A DNA stretch of 38,244 bases from an uncultured Alphaproteobacteria bacterium (GTDB lineage: Bacteria > Pseudomonadota > Alphaproteobacteria > Rhodobacterales > Rhodobacteraceae). The stretch spans positions 1 to 38,244 of the forward strand of contig CACDWF010000018.1 in NCBI GenBank assembly GCA_902556405.1. Reading direction: 5' to 3'. Shown here piece by piece: positions 16,569-23,943 of the stretch. How positions within the stretch are numbered: position 1 is the first letter of the stretch; every line of letters begins with the position of its first letter. The translations under genes and the position numbers were made by a program. A model generated the notes under the pieces. That model saw nothing but the letters and a program-made list of their open reading frames with translations. It ran no database searches and had not been told where the DNA came from.

Positions 16569-16877
16569 ATGTTTATAGGAAGTTCAAAACCAAAAACTGA
16601 CTTGAAAAAAGTTCGGAAAATTAAAGAGGCTTTAGGTGAAAACCTTTCAATACAAAATAACGCAACCATAACAGTGACCGAACTATCCTGTTTAGAAGAA
16701 GGATGTCCTCCAGTTGAAACTGTGGTGGCTTTATTAAAAGCTGGGTCTGATCCACTTCAACACAAAATTCATAAACCAGCAGCTGAATTCAAAGCTGCTG
16801 ACTTGACTGAAATTGCAATTCGATGGGGATACCCCGTCAAACCAGATTTGTTTGAACAATTTGATAAGGAGAAATAA
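16569..16877 (+). CDS. Small conserved-looking protein of unknown function, first gene of the CobW-WD40 operon
   Basis: I do not recognise a named family for this 102-aa protein. Features seen are a basic N-terminus with a helix (KKVRKIKEAL), a beta-rich ITVTELSCLEEGCPPVETVV segment with a Cys-x4-Gly-Cys-Pro-Pro motif (C56 and C61), and a C-terminal GYPVKPDLFEQF. No signal peptide or membrane segment is visible, so it is probably cytoplasmic. It ends exactly one base before the start of the large CobW GTPase, so the two are co-translated. The paired cysteines next to a metallochaperone make a metal-binding or client role possible, but this is inference. Confidence 0.75.
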   Translation: MFIGSSKPKTDLKKVRKIKEALGENLSIQNNATITVTELSCLEEGCPPVETVVALLKAGSDPLQHKIHKPAAEFKAADLTEIAIRWGYPVKPDLFEQFDKEK

Positions 16878-18227
16878 ATGAATACACCACAAAAAGTCCC
16901 CGTGACAATTCTAACAGGGTTTCTAGGATCAGGGAAGACCACACTTCTGAATCGGATATTAAGTGAGGAACATGGAAAAAGAATCGCTGTTATTGAAAAT
17001 GAGTATGGTGAAGTCGGTATTGATCAGGCTTTGGTAATAGATGCCGAAGAAGAAATTTTTGAGATGTCGAATGGATGTATTTGCTGCACCGTTAGAGGTG
17101 ACTTAATACGAGTTTTAAGTAATTTAATGAAGCGCCGGGATAAGTTTGACTATGTTTTGGTTGAAACGACAGGACTTGCAGATCCAGGACCCGTGGCGCA
17201 AACATTTTTTATGGATGAGGATATCAGTTCCGAGTATGCGCTCGATGGCATAGTCACCTTAGTTGATGCGTTCCATATAGACCAGCAATTGGGTCGTAGT
17301 GATGAAAGTACCGAACAAATAGCTTTTGCTGATGTGGTCGTGTTAAATAAAACCGACTTGGCAAGTAGCGAGGGCCTTGATGAAATTGAAACGCGCATAC
17401 GCGAAATGAATAGAATGACAAAGATCGTTAGAGCGGAAAATGCGGATGTACCTGTTGATACGGTTCTAAATTTAAGTGCTTTTAATTTGGATCAAGCACT
17501 AGAGCGACGTCCAACTTTTCTTGAGCCAGAGTATCCATTTGAATGGACAGGCGTATATTCAGTCGAACCAGGAAACTATAAAATACATTTTGATGAAGGC
17601 CCCGACCCTTCTATGTCCTTGGTTATTACGACAGATCAGGGAACAGATGACTCTGATTTACGAGACAACGCCGAAAAATGTGTTCGATACTATGCTGAAG
17701 ACGGAAAAAGCATACTACCTGACGAAACTATACCAATGAATACACATGTTGAATTAAACCTCGCATCAGGTGGCAGTAAATCTTTCAATATGATTATTGA
17801 TAAACCCATGCATATTGGCCTCTACGCACAACATACGGCAGAAGAATTCAATATACAATTAATCAAAAAGGGCAGTAATGCAGTTGTTCCGGCAGTCGTT
17901 GAAAGAACCTGGGTTGCGCAGCATGAACATGATGATGAAGTCGGTTCCATCGCGATAGAAAAAGATGGTGATGTGGATCAAGAGAAGTTAAACAAATGGC
18001 TTTCTAAAGTGTTGGGCGAGAAAGGTATAGACATTTTTAGAATGAAGGGGTTTCTGAGTATATCTGGTGACTCCCGTCGTTTTGTCTTCCAAGGAGTGCA
18101 TATGCTTTTCGATGCAAAGCCAGATAGGTCATGGGATGATCTGCCGCGAAGAAATCAACTTGTATTTATTGGCAGAAATCTTGATGAAGACGAAATGCGT
18201 AAAGGGTTCGAGGAGTGTCTAGTGTGA
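16878..18227 (+). CDS. CobW/COG0523 GTPase with large inserted domain
   Basis: This is a 449-aa G3E GTPase, about 100 residues longer than the neighbour at 12087. The GTPase domain (residues 1-205) has GFLGSGKTT, GCICCT, ETTGLADPGP and LNKTD. CobW_C occupies about residues 350-449 (WLSKVLGEKGIDIFRMKGFL to FIGRN). Between them lies an insert of about 130 residues with a beta-rich look, starting FEWTGVYSVEPGNYKI and running through GPDPSMSLVITT and YAQHTAEEFNI, and closing with a His/Asp patch QHEHDDE. It has the feel of a small beta-sandwich or cupin-like module. The protein follows a small Cys-motif protein and overlaps a WD40 gene by GTGA. A role in zinc or another metal's trafficking is inferred from family and from adjacency to znuA. 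Confidence 0.88.
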   Translation: MNTPQKVPVTILTGFLGSGKTTLLNRILSEEHGKRIAVIENEYGEVGIDQALVIDAEEEIFEMSNGCICCTVRGDLIRVLSNLMKRRDKFDYVLVETTGLADPGPVAQTFFMDEDISSEYALDGIVTLVDAFHIDQQLGRSDESTEQIAFADVVVLNKTDLASSEGLDEIETRIREMNRMTKIVRAENADVPVDTVLNLSAFNLDQALERRPTFLEPEYPFEWTGVYSVEPGNYKIHFDEGPDPSMSLVITTDQGTDDSDLRDNAEKCVRYYAEDGKSILPDETIPMNTHVELNLASGGSKSFNMIIDKPMHIGLYAQHTAEEFNIQLIKKGSNAVVPAVVERTWVAQHEHDDEVGSIAIEKDGDVDQEKLNKWLSKVLGEKGIDIFRMKGFLSISGDSRRFVFQGVHMLFDAKPDRSWDDLPRRNQLVFIGRNLDEDEMRKGFEECLV

Positions 18228-19249
18228 ATGCCCAGTCTTTAGGTTCATTACGAACGGGATGGTCTGCTACCTTGGATGATTGCGCTTTATCCGGAGGATG
18301 GACTTCAGAGGGAAACGAGTTTGCAGTTGTGGATGCGGCTGGAGGAGTGTCGGTGTTCGATGGTAAGCGAGGTGATCTTATTTGGGCAAAAAAAAATGTA
18401 CATGATGGTGGAGCTCTTGCTACATCTGTTCACCCTAGCAAAACTAAATTCGCAACCACTGGTCAAGATGGACGGCTTATAATTTGGAACTTATTGGAAC
18501 CTGACACAGAGAAAGTAATAGATATTGGGACGGGATGGGTTGAGAACGTGAGTTGGTCACCAGATGGTAATTTTATTGCAACCTCACTTTCGAAAACCGT
18601 TAATGTATATTCTGCAAGCGGTGAAGAAGTTTGGCGAACAAGTGATCATCAAAGTACTGTGAGTACTATTGCTTGGACGAATAAAGGGGAATTAGCCACA
18701 GCTTGCTATGGACAGGTACAATTCCTTGAAGGTGTCAGCGGTGATTTAATTCAGAAGTTAGAATGGAAAGGGTCCCTCGTCTCGATAGCTCTGAGCAGTG
18801 ATAGCGATATCGTGGCTTGTGGAAGCCAAGATAATTCTGTTCACTTTTGGCGCCGTTCTTCAGGCAATGACTCAAAAATGTCGGGTTATCCTTTTAAGCC
18901 TTCTGCATTATCATTTAATAATAAAGGAACTTTATTAGCGACAGGCGGTAGTGAGGCAGCCACAGTTTGGAATTTTGAGGGAGATGGCCCTGAGGGCACT
19001 AGTCCTTTGGAGTTAGACTACCATGCCGATGCTATTACATCTCTTTTGTTCTCTAATTATAGTAACAGACTTGTATCAGGATGTAGAAATGGAACTGTTG
19101 TTTTATGGGAAATTAACCCCAATAATACTCAAGCAAAACTAGGAGTTGGTCAAGTTGCAGACACTGTTGCTGAGTTGTACTGGCGGCCCGATGACAGGGC
19201 AGTTGCAGCACTAGATAGACAAGGTGGTGTTACCGTATGGCGAATTTAA
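18224..19249 (+). CDS. WD40-repeat beta-propeller protein
   Basis: This is a 341-aa protein that is almost entirely WD40 repeats, probably one seven-bladed propeller. Blade ends are visible as LIIWNL, VNVYSA, VHFWRR, ATVWNF, VVLWEI and VTVWRI, each after a GS/GQDG-type turn. No signal peptide is seen, so it probably works in the cytoplasm as an interaction platform. I use the GTG at 18224, which overlaps the CobW stop as GTGA and has GAGGAG about 8 bases upstream; a GTG at 18215 is an alternative. Operon position suggests it binds the CobW protein or its client. Bacterial WD40 proteins outside kinases are uncommon. Function unknown. Confidence 0.88.
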   Translation: MNAQSLGSLRTGWSATLDDCALSGGWTSEGNEFAVVDAAGGVSVFDGKRGDLIWAKKNVHDGGALATSVHPSKTKFATTGQDGRLIIWNLLEPDTEKVIDIGTGWVENVSWSPDGNFIATSLSKTVNVYSASGEEVWRTSDHQSTVSTIAWTNKGELATACYGQVQFLEGVSGDLIQKLEWKGSLVSIALSSDSDIVACGSQDNSVHFWRRSSGNDSKMSGYPFKPSALSFNNKGTLLATGGSEAATVWNFEGDGPEGTSPLELDYHADAITSLLFSNYSNRLVSGCRNGTVVLWEINPNNTQAKLGVGQVADTVAELYWRPDDRAVAALDRQGGVTVWRI

Positions 19250-19288
19250 AATTTGGTGCAGCTTAATCTTTCCATGTAATCTACACTC

Positions 19289-19310
19289 CCAACTTGGTCC
19301 ACAAAGTTGG
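19289..19310 (+). terminator. Possible hairpin terminator after the WD40 gene
   Basis: CCAACTT (19289-19295) pairs with AAGTTGG (19304-19310) around an 8-base loop, 40 bases after the WD40 stop. There is no U-tract, so termination is only suggested. Confidence 0.3.
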
Positions 19311-19380
19311 TCGATTAAAGATGATTTATTCTGAAATTGGCTTGAGGGCTTACGTCAACAATTTTCCGTGTTTCTTTAGG

Positions 19381-19403
19381 CTTATGACACAGTGTGACAT
19401 AAG
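19381..19403. repeat. 23-base near-perfect palindrome in the 19.25-19.8 kb gap
   Basis: CTTATGACACAGTGTGACATAAG reads the same on both strands except at the two symmetric A/A positions. It could be an operator for a dimeric regulator or an RNA hairpin. It lies between the convergent WD40 gene and the small minus-strand ORF, 120 bases downstream of the latter. Confidence 0.55.
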
Positions 19404-19417
19404 ACAGTCAAGTATTG

Positions 19418-19452
19418 GCGGAGAGGAAAGCGGCGAAGCCAGGCTTTTCCGC
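19418..19452. other. GC-rich foldable element, possible structured RNA
   Basis: Within an AT-rich gap, GCGGA (19418-19422) plus AAAGC (19427-19431) pair with GCTTTTCCGC (19443-19452), leaving a GAGG bulge. Inside, GGC-GAA-GCC (19432-19440) forms a mini-hairpin. No U-tract follows on either strand. It matches no RNA family that I recognise; RNase P and tmRNA hallmarks are absent. Confidence 0.4.
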
Positions 19453-19501
19453 GTCATTTTATGATTATTTTGAAGATTAAAATTCAAAAGAATCAAAGGC
19501 T

Positions 19502-19624
19502 CTAGAAGCGGATCAAGCTGGTAAGATTAAATAAAAAAACAATAAAAACGAAAGCGGTAGAAAAAAGCAGGCTATGTACTGTAGTTGTTGGTAACTCTTT
19601 CCGAGAGTTAGGTGCAATCAGCAT
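19502..19624 (-). CDS. Putative 40-aa single-pass membrane protein
   Basis: This is a short ORF of 40 codons. The protein starts MLIAPNSRKELPTTTV and continues as one strongly hydrophobic segment of about 18-20 residues, with a terminal LTSLIRF. A GAGGA lies 7 bases upstream of the ATG, a strong ribosome binding site, which is the main reason for calling it. A stem (TAACTCT/AGAGTTA) occurs inside the first codons. It lies 189 bases downstream of the cNMP-fold gene on the same strand, so it may be a late gene of that operon or a separate one. Single-pass miniproteins often stabilise membrane complexes, but no partner can be named. It could also be chance. Confidence 0.45.
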   Translation of the reverse strand: MLIAPNSRKELPTTTVHSLLFSTAFVFIVFLFNLTSLIRF

Positions 19625-19813
19625 AAAAATATCCTCACTGTGTTAATAATGACCTAAGTTGGAAACGTTTACTGAACTTAAATTAACGAAAACTGTTGTC
19701 TTCATTACTCGACATTAAATCACTTCAAAAGAAACGGTTTTTTTTGATTTAGTCATATTAATTTCTATACAACAAAGTAACATGACTAATGGTCAAAAAA
19801 AATTTGTCTTTAG

Positions 19814-20143
19814 CTAGATCTTGTTAAGAAGTTGATCAGCTAAACTTTCTAATAGTAATTTATTATCCTCACCATACGCTGATAACTTTGTTTTTATAAC
19901 TTCAGATGAAAATGAAACAACTGTTCCAGGAGTAATGCAAACTGCTTTTGTACTATGGGTTGTTTTACCTTTTACAAGCTCAGTGAATCCAAACATTGTG
20001 TTGGGAGCAATGCCACTAATCTTTTCTTCTTTACTATTAAAAAAATGAACTGAGCCTTTCTGAAGTATAAAACACTTTTCGATTTTCTGTCCTATATCAA
20101 AGATAACTTGTCCAGGAACTATCGGTTCAATTGATCCACTCAT
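19814..20143 (-). CDS. Single-domain cNMP-binding-fold protein, no DNA-binding domain
   Basis: This 109-aa protein resembles the cyclic-nucleotide-binding fold of the CRP family: PGQVIFDIGQKIEKCFILQKGSV is the usual beta-roll start, and APNTMFGFTELV corresponds to the phosphate-binding cassette. The cassette lacks the conserved arginine (the region reads KGKTTHSTKAV), so cAMP or cGMP binding is doubtful. No helix-turn-helix follows, so it is not a transcription factor by itself. It overlaps the upstream gene by ATGA and is the last of three tightly overlapped minus-strand genes divergent from the chemosensory operon. Regulation of, or input to, that pathway is inferred from position. Confidence 0.7.
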   Translation of the reverse strand: MSGSIEPIVPGQVIFDIGQKIEKCFILQKGSVHFFNSKEEKISGIAPNTMFGFTELVKGKTTHSTKAVCITPGTVVSFSSEVIKTKLSAYGEDNKLLLESLADQLLNKI

Positions 20144-21024
20144 CTAAACGCCCTATATTCTTTGACTTTCACTGGATACTTGTCGAAAATATTTCCCCTT
20201 CTTTCATTTTTCAAGAGAAGCAACATATCAAAAGTATCTTTATCTATACCTGAAGTGCTTGTTAATACGTGGGCATCATTCTGAATAGAATCTAGAAATT
20301 CCGGATTTGACGTAAATATATCCTCGCAAAAATTTAGCATGAGAAGAACGTTATTTTTGAGTTGTTCATCGCTTAAATTTTCGAGGGACTCTTTTGTGAC
20401 CAGGCCTGCAATGTGAAAGTCAACCCCTCTTTGCTGAAAAATATCCGCTATGTTATCCGAAATAAACCCAGAAGCACTTCTGTCTGCAATTTCAGCAAGA
20501 ATTTTGGCAAGCTGAACCTCTACGTCATCCTTTAAAAGTGCAGCTTTCACATTTTCCATCGTCTCAACCTCTTTCAACTCGTAATCTGTGATACGGCCCA
20601 ATAATATTGCTATCTCTTTCTTATAGGGCAAAAAATTATAAACTTGGACTAATTTGGATAAATCATCATTTGAATCAATGCGCTTTATTAATCCATCAAC
20701 TGCTTCAATTACGACTTTCTCGATCTCCGTATATTTTTCTGTGCTTTTTGAGTCTCCTACTAAAGTATCAACCATCAAATTGATATGTTTCATCGAGTTA
20801 ATTTGTGAACTTTTATCTCCACCGGAAAGATGTGATATGGCAGACCTGAAGCCTTCAAAATTTTTTGTTAATTCGTTATTTAATACCTCGATCTTTGCTG
20901 CTTCTAGTTTAGTATGATCAACCTGAAATTTGGTCAGGACACCAAATAAGTCCAAACAAAGGATCATCAACTTAGACTGGTTTGATTCATCAAGAAATTC
21001 TCCAAAATCAAAATCAGAAGACAT
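20140..21024 (-). CDS. Unknown helical protein between two cNMP-fold proteins
   Basis: I do not recognise this 294-aa protein. It looks mostly alpha-helical and acidic, with amphipathic stretches (for example IEKVVIEAVDGLIKRIDSND and VQLAKILAEIADRSASGFI), no signal peptide and no membrane segment. No catalytic motif of a known family is visible. It overlaps its neighbours by four bases (ATGA) on one side and by one base (TAATG) on the other, so all three genes are translated together and probably form a complex. It could be a scaffold or effector for the two cNMP-fold subunits; that is inference. Confidence 0.7.
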   Translation of the reverse strand: MSSDFDFGEFLDESNQSKLMILCLDLFGVLTKFQVDHTKLEAAKIEVLNNELTKNFEGFRSAISHLSGGDKSSQINSMKHINLMVDTLVGDSKSTEKYTEIEKVVIEAVDGLIKRIDSNDDLSKLVQVYNFLPYKKEIAILLGRITDYELKEVETMENVKAALLKDDVEVQLAKILAEIADRSASGFISDNIADIFQQRGVDFHIAGLVTKESLENLSDEQLKNNVLLMLNFCEDIFTSNPEFLDSIQNDAHVLTSTSGIDKDTFDMLLLLKNERRGNIFDKYPVKVKEYRAFR

Positions 21025-21368
21025 TAATAAATACCTTGTGAAATTAGAGACTTGATTAATGCACTTAAGTTTTTATCAGTGCCTTTAAGCACTTTTTCAA
21101 ATTCTGAAAAATTTATTATTGTTAAATCGAGATCCGTTTCTGCAACCGCAGTCACAACTTTTTCGTCTGGATCAATTATTTGTTTCAAACAAAAAAACTG
21201 ACCCTTATGAGCCAAAAAAGGTGTATTTTTCTTAGCTCCCATCTTCCCTGAAACTTTTCCATTGTTTATAAAGAAAAAATGGTTTCCAAGAGGGATGGGA
21301 TTACCTTGTTCAACCTTTATTATGGTAGAATGGAATAGGTTTTTAATAAAAGTGTTATCAATTTCCAT
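21024..21368 (-). CDS. Second single-domain cNMP-binding-fold-like protein
   Basis: This is a 114-aa protein whose layout (VEQGNPIPLGNHFFFINNGKV, then KKNTPFLAHKGQFFCLKQII, then AVAETDLDLTIINFSEFEKV) follows the CRP-type beta-roll with a C-terminal helix. The phosphate-binding cassette is degenerate with no clear Arg-Ala/Ser-Ala/Thr signature. No DNA-binding domain is present. It is the first gene of the minus-strand trio. Its ATG is immediately preceded by an inverted repeat instead of a Shine-Dalgarno, which may matter for control. The family assignment is from pattern only. Confidence 0.6.
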   Translation of the reverse strand: MEIDNTFIKNLFHSTIIKVEQGNPIPLGNHFFFINNGKVSGKMGAKKNTPFLAHKGQFFCLKQIIDPDEKVVTAVAETDLDLTIINFSEFEKVLKGTDKNLSALIKSLISQGIY

Positions 21369-21393
21369 GTTTCAAGCAGTTCAGTATTGAAAC
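21369..21393 (-). promoter_or_regulatory. Inverted repeat abutting the start codon of the cNMP-fold trio
   Basis: GTTTCAA (21369-21375) and TTGAAAC (21387-21393) are exact inverted copies around an 11-base spacer. On the minus strand the repeat ends one base before the ATG and occupies the place of the ribosome binding site. It could be an RNA hairpin limiting translation or a regulator operator. Confidence 0.45.
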
Positions 21394-21493
21394 TAAGTTA
21401 AACGTAATTTAATTATCAAATCAATTTTTTATTCAAACATGGTATGCTTTTTTGTTATTTTTAAGTGAACTCGAAGATAGTATTAGTTAGAAC

Positions 21494-22909
21494 ATGACAC
21501 TGAAAAAAAAAGAAAAATACACGGATCTTTTACTATTCAAAAGATTTGATGAACTATTAGCGGTTGAAAAAAGTTTTCTCTCGAGCATTCAACCTTTAGA
21601 TCAGGTAATTAACATGACAGACGTTAAAAAGCCTGCAGTAGGAGTTATTCAGCATAAATCTCAGGTTTTTATATTAGTTGACCCTGGGCATATAATCGGC
21701 AAAAGAAAAAGAAAATATGATATGCCAAAACATGCTATCTTTGTCTTTGATGTAAATTACGAATTTGCTATGCAAGCAGATGAGATATTGGGTTTCTGCA
21801 CCGTTCGAGGGAAGATTAATTCTTCGCTGAGAAAATCACACGAAAAAATATTTCAAATTGAAAATTTGGATGACTATGGATCGGTGAAAGTAATTGATAT
21901 TAAGAACTTGGATTTACACATTTCCTTAGAGGCACCAAAGGAGAAAAAGGTTACTGTTGGTGAATTTGAGGTTGAAATATTAAAAAAAACCACAAGGGAA
22001 AAATATTTCACATTTTCTATAGATAATAAATTTTTTGCTTTTGATCTCACTAAGGTTAGGAGAGTATATCACGCGGATGCGGTAAGATTGTTAAACACAA
22101 ATAGCTCCAAGGGCTTTCTTCTGGCGGACTTTAATGACCTCATTTGTCCGGTAATATCAGTTGGAAAAAGAAAAAACATATTTCAAGTTTTTGTTCCCAG
22201 CAATGACAAAGGTCACAATCAAGTCTTAGCTTTTGCGACGGAAGATGATTGCTATGTTTCAGAGGTTCATTCAGATTCAATAAAGAAAATTTCATTGAAG
22301 ACTTCAAAACAAAATAATTGGGATTTCCGTAAACTTGGTACCATTTTTGAAGAGCATTCATTATATTCGTTTAGAGACAACAACAATAATCAGGTAAATA
22401 TTGTTGAACTCAACTTACTAAATAAGTTCACTGAAAGTTTACCATTTTCACCATTTAGATTATTAAAGAGAGAAAGTGTACAAAAAAATTTAGTGAAAAA
22501 CATAGTTATTAATGAGGGAGATCTTAATTTCATTTTTCCTTTGAGCCAGTTGCTCAAGGTCGATTTGATAAAATTGATGAAAGTCAACAAAAACAGTAAG
22601 AAAAATATTATGTATACAGAGTTCAATAGAAAAATTTACAGCATTTTTGAATTGAATACTGTCTTAGGCTTAAACAATTCTAATGACTCTCAACAGGTAC
22701 TGTTTTTCGATTATAATAATCTTCATTTTGGTCTAATGGTTTCTTCTGTGAGTGACATGCAAATTGACTCAGCATTATTGGAGTCTGATGAATATCTTGA
22801 TGCAAGGTTTATGGGAGTTGCTGCACGTAAACTGCAAATAAGCGGAAAATCTATTTATCTTCTTAATCAAGAAAACCTTAAGCAACGACTTATGGATATG
22901 TCTCAATGA
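21494..22909 (+). CDS. Multi-domain CheW-like coupling protein (apparently three CheW folds)
   Basis: This 471-aa protein seems to hold three divergent CheW-like beta-barrel modules. The first is at about residues 10-140 (LAVEKSFLSSI, later FVFDVNYEFAMQADEILGF). The second is at about residues 165-300 (KYFTFSIDNKFFAFDLTKVR, PVISVGKRKN, VLAFATEDDCYVSEV). The third is at about residues 335-465 (IVINEGDLNFIFPLSQLLKV, VLFFDYNNLHFGLMVSSV). Each has the pattern of a self-recognising strand, an IPV/ISVG-like centre and a late strand that in CheW touches CheA or the receptor. Ordinary CheW is about 150 aa with one fold. It is first in the operon and overlaps cheB by ATGA. It probably couples the receptor to CheA, perhaps as an array scaffold. 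The module count is inferred by eye. Confidence 0.68.
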   Translation: MTLKKKEKYTDLLLFKRFDELLAVEKSFLSSIQPLDQVINMTDVKKPAVGVIQHKSQVFILVDPGHIIGKRKRKYDMPKHAIFVFDVNYEFAMQADEILGFCTVRGKINSSLRKSHEKIFQIENLDDYGSVKVIDIKNLDLHISLEAPKEKKVTVGEFEVEILKKTTREKYFTFSIDNKFFAFDLTKVRRVYHADAVRLLNTNSSKGFLLADFNDLICPVISVGKRKNIFQVFVPSNDKGHNQVLAFATEDDCYVSEVHSDSIKKISLKTSKQNNWDFRKLGTIFEEHSLYSFRDNNNNQVNIVELNLLNKFTESLPFSPFRLLKRESVQKNLVKNIVINEGDLNFIFPLSQLLKVDLIKLMKVNKNSKKNIMYTEFNRKIYSIFELNTVLGLNNSNDSQQVLFFDYNNLHFGLMVSSVSDMQIDSALLESDEYLDARFMGVAARKLQISGKSIYLLNQENLKQRLMDMSQ

Positions 22910-23940
22910 AAATTGCAGTTGTTGACGATTCAAAATTTACGAGAATGGTTATCAAGCAGATATTAAATGATTTATCTTACACCGATTTTTGTTGGGAAGC
23001 TGAGAATGGAAAAGTTGCTTTGGAAAAAAATACACGAGATCCAGTTGATTTAATAATTTCAGATCTTGAGATGCCAGTTTTGGATGGCCTTCAACTTTTA
23101 AAAACAGTTATTGGTGGAGAAGCCGAAACCAAGTGTTTGCTTATAAGCGCATTTCATAAATCGAGTCAGCCAAAAATCATAGATGCTCTCAAAGCAGGCG
23201 CTATTGGGTTTATTGAAAAAAATTCTTTAGGAAAAGGTTTCGATATAAATAGTTTAAAAAAAGAAATTGATAAATACATAAATTTTCTGGCTCAAGATAA
23301 TATCTTAAAAAAAGAAATTAGATCCATTTCTTTGGAAAAGAGTCTAAACAAATCGGTTATTAACAACAGAGCAGACATTATATCTATAATTGGGTCAGCG
23401 GGTTCATTAGGCCCCATAGAGAAAATTCTTGAGTTTACGAGTAAGTTAGAAGTTCCGATCGTTATTGGTATTCATATCCCCTTAGGTGTAGAAAATATGC
23501 TAATCAACCGGTTTAGAACTGTCATTGATGAAGAAACCAAATCTTTTACTTTTGAAGGCCCAATACAAGTTGGAAAAGTAGTTCTTCTGCGGGGAGGTTA
23601 CAATGCCAAATTTATAAGAAATAGAGAGAATATAGATGTAGAATATGAGGATCTTAGGACGGATAGTAATTTTACCCCTAACTTAGATAACTTTCTGTTA
23701 AGTGCACATTTGATTGATCTGGTCTCCGATGTTATCGTGTTAAGTGGCTTGTGTAATGATGGGAGACGAGGGGTAAGGGAACATTTTAGAAGCGGTGGTA
23801 GCGTTTATGTTCAGTCTCCTGAAACTTCGGTTGCGAGAACTATGCCTCTGGCTATAATTAATGATGGGTGTCACTCTGTGGTATCTGATCCAGAAAGCAT
23901 AGGTAAACTTTTGCAAGAGAAATATTTAACAGCGTTATAG
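22906..23940 (+). CDS. cheB: CheB, receptor methylesterase with receiver domain
   Basis: This is a 344-aa protein-glutamate methylesterase. The receiver domain (residues 1-125) has the acidic pocket VVDDS, the phosphoacceptor D53 in IISDLEMPVLDG, and a late IEK lysine. The catalytic domain (about residues 157-344) has S164 in IIGSAGS, H190 in GIHIPLG and D285 in LSGLCNDGRRG, the same triad numbering as enteric CheB within one residue. The Ser motif is divergent (GSAGS instead of GASTGG). It removes methyl groups from chemoreceptors and is switched on by CheA. It overlaps the upstream CheW-like gene and lies 3 bases before the next receiver. Confidence 0.9.
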   Translation: MKIAVVDDSKFTRMVIKQILNDLSYTDFCWEAENGKVALEKNTRDPVDLIISDLEMPVLDGLQLLKTVIGGEAETKCLLISAFHKSSQPKIIDALKAGAIGFIEKNSLGKGFDINSLKKEIDKYINFLAQDNILKKEIRSISLEKSLNKSVINNRADIISIIGSAGSLGPIEKILEFTSKLEVPIVIGIHIPLGVENMLINRFRTVIDEETKSFTFEGPIQVGKVVLLRGGYNAKFIRNRENIDVEYEDLRTDSNFTPNLDNFLLSAHLIDLVSDVIVLSGLCNDGRRGVREHFRSGGSVYVQSPETSVARTMPLAIINDGCHSVVSDPESIGKLLQEKYLTAL

Positions 23941-23943
23941 GAA

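Noticed and set aside
19400-19460. RNase P or tmRNA fragment suggested by GAGGAAAG
   Set aside because: The rest of the RNase P core (including the conserved 3' region) and tmRNA tag features are missing.
19384-19464. 26-codon plus-strand ORF through the palindrome and GC-rich element
   Set aside because: It has only a weak AGG three bases upstream and no recognisable domain; the base pairing explains the sequence better.
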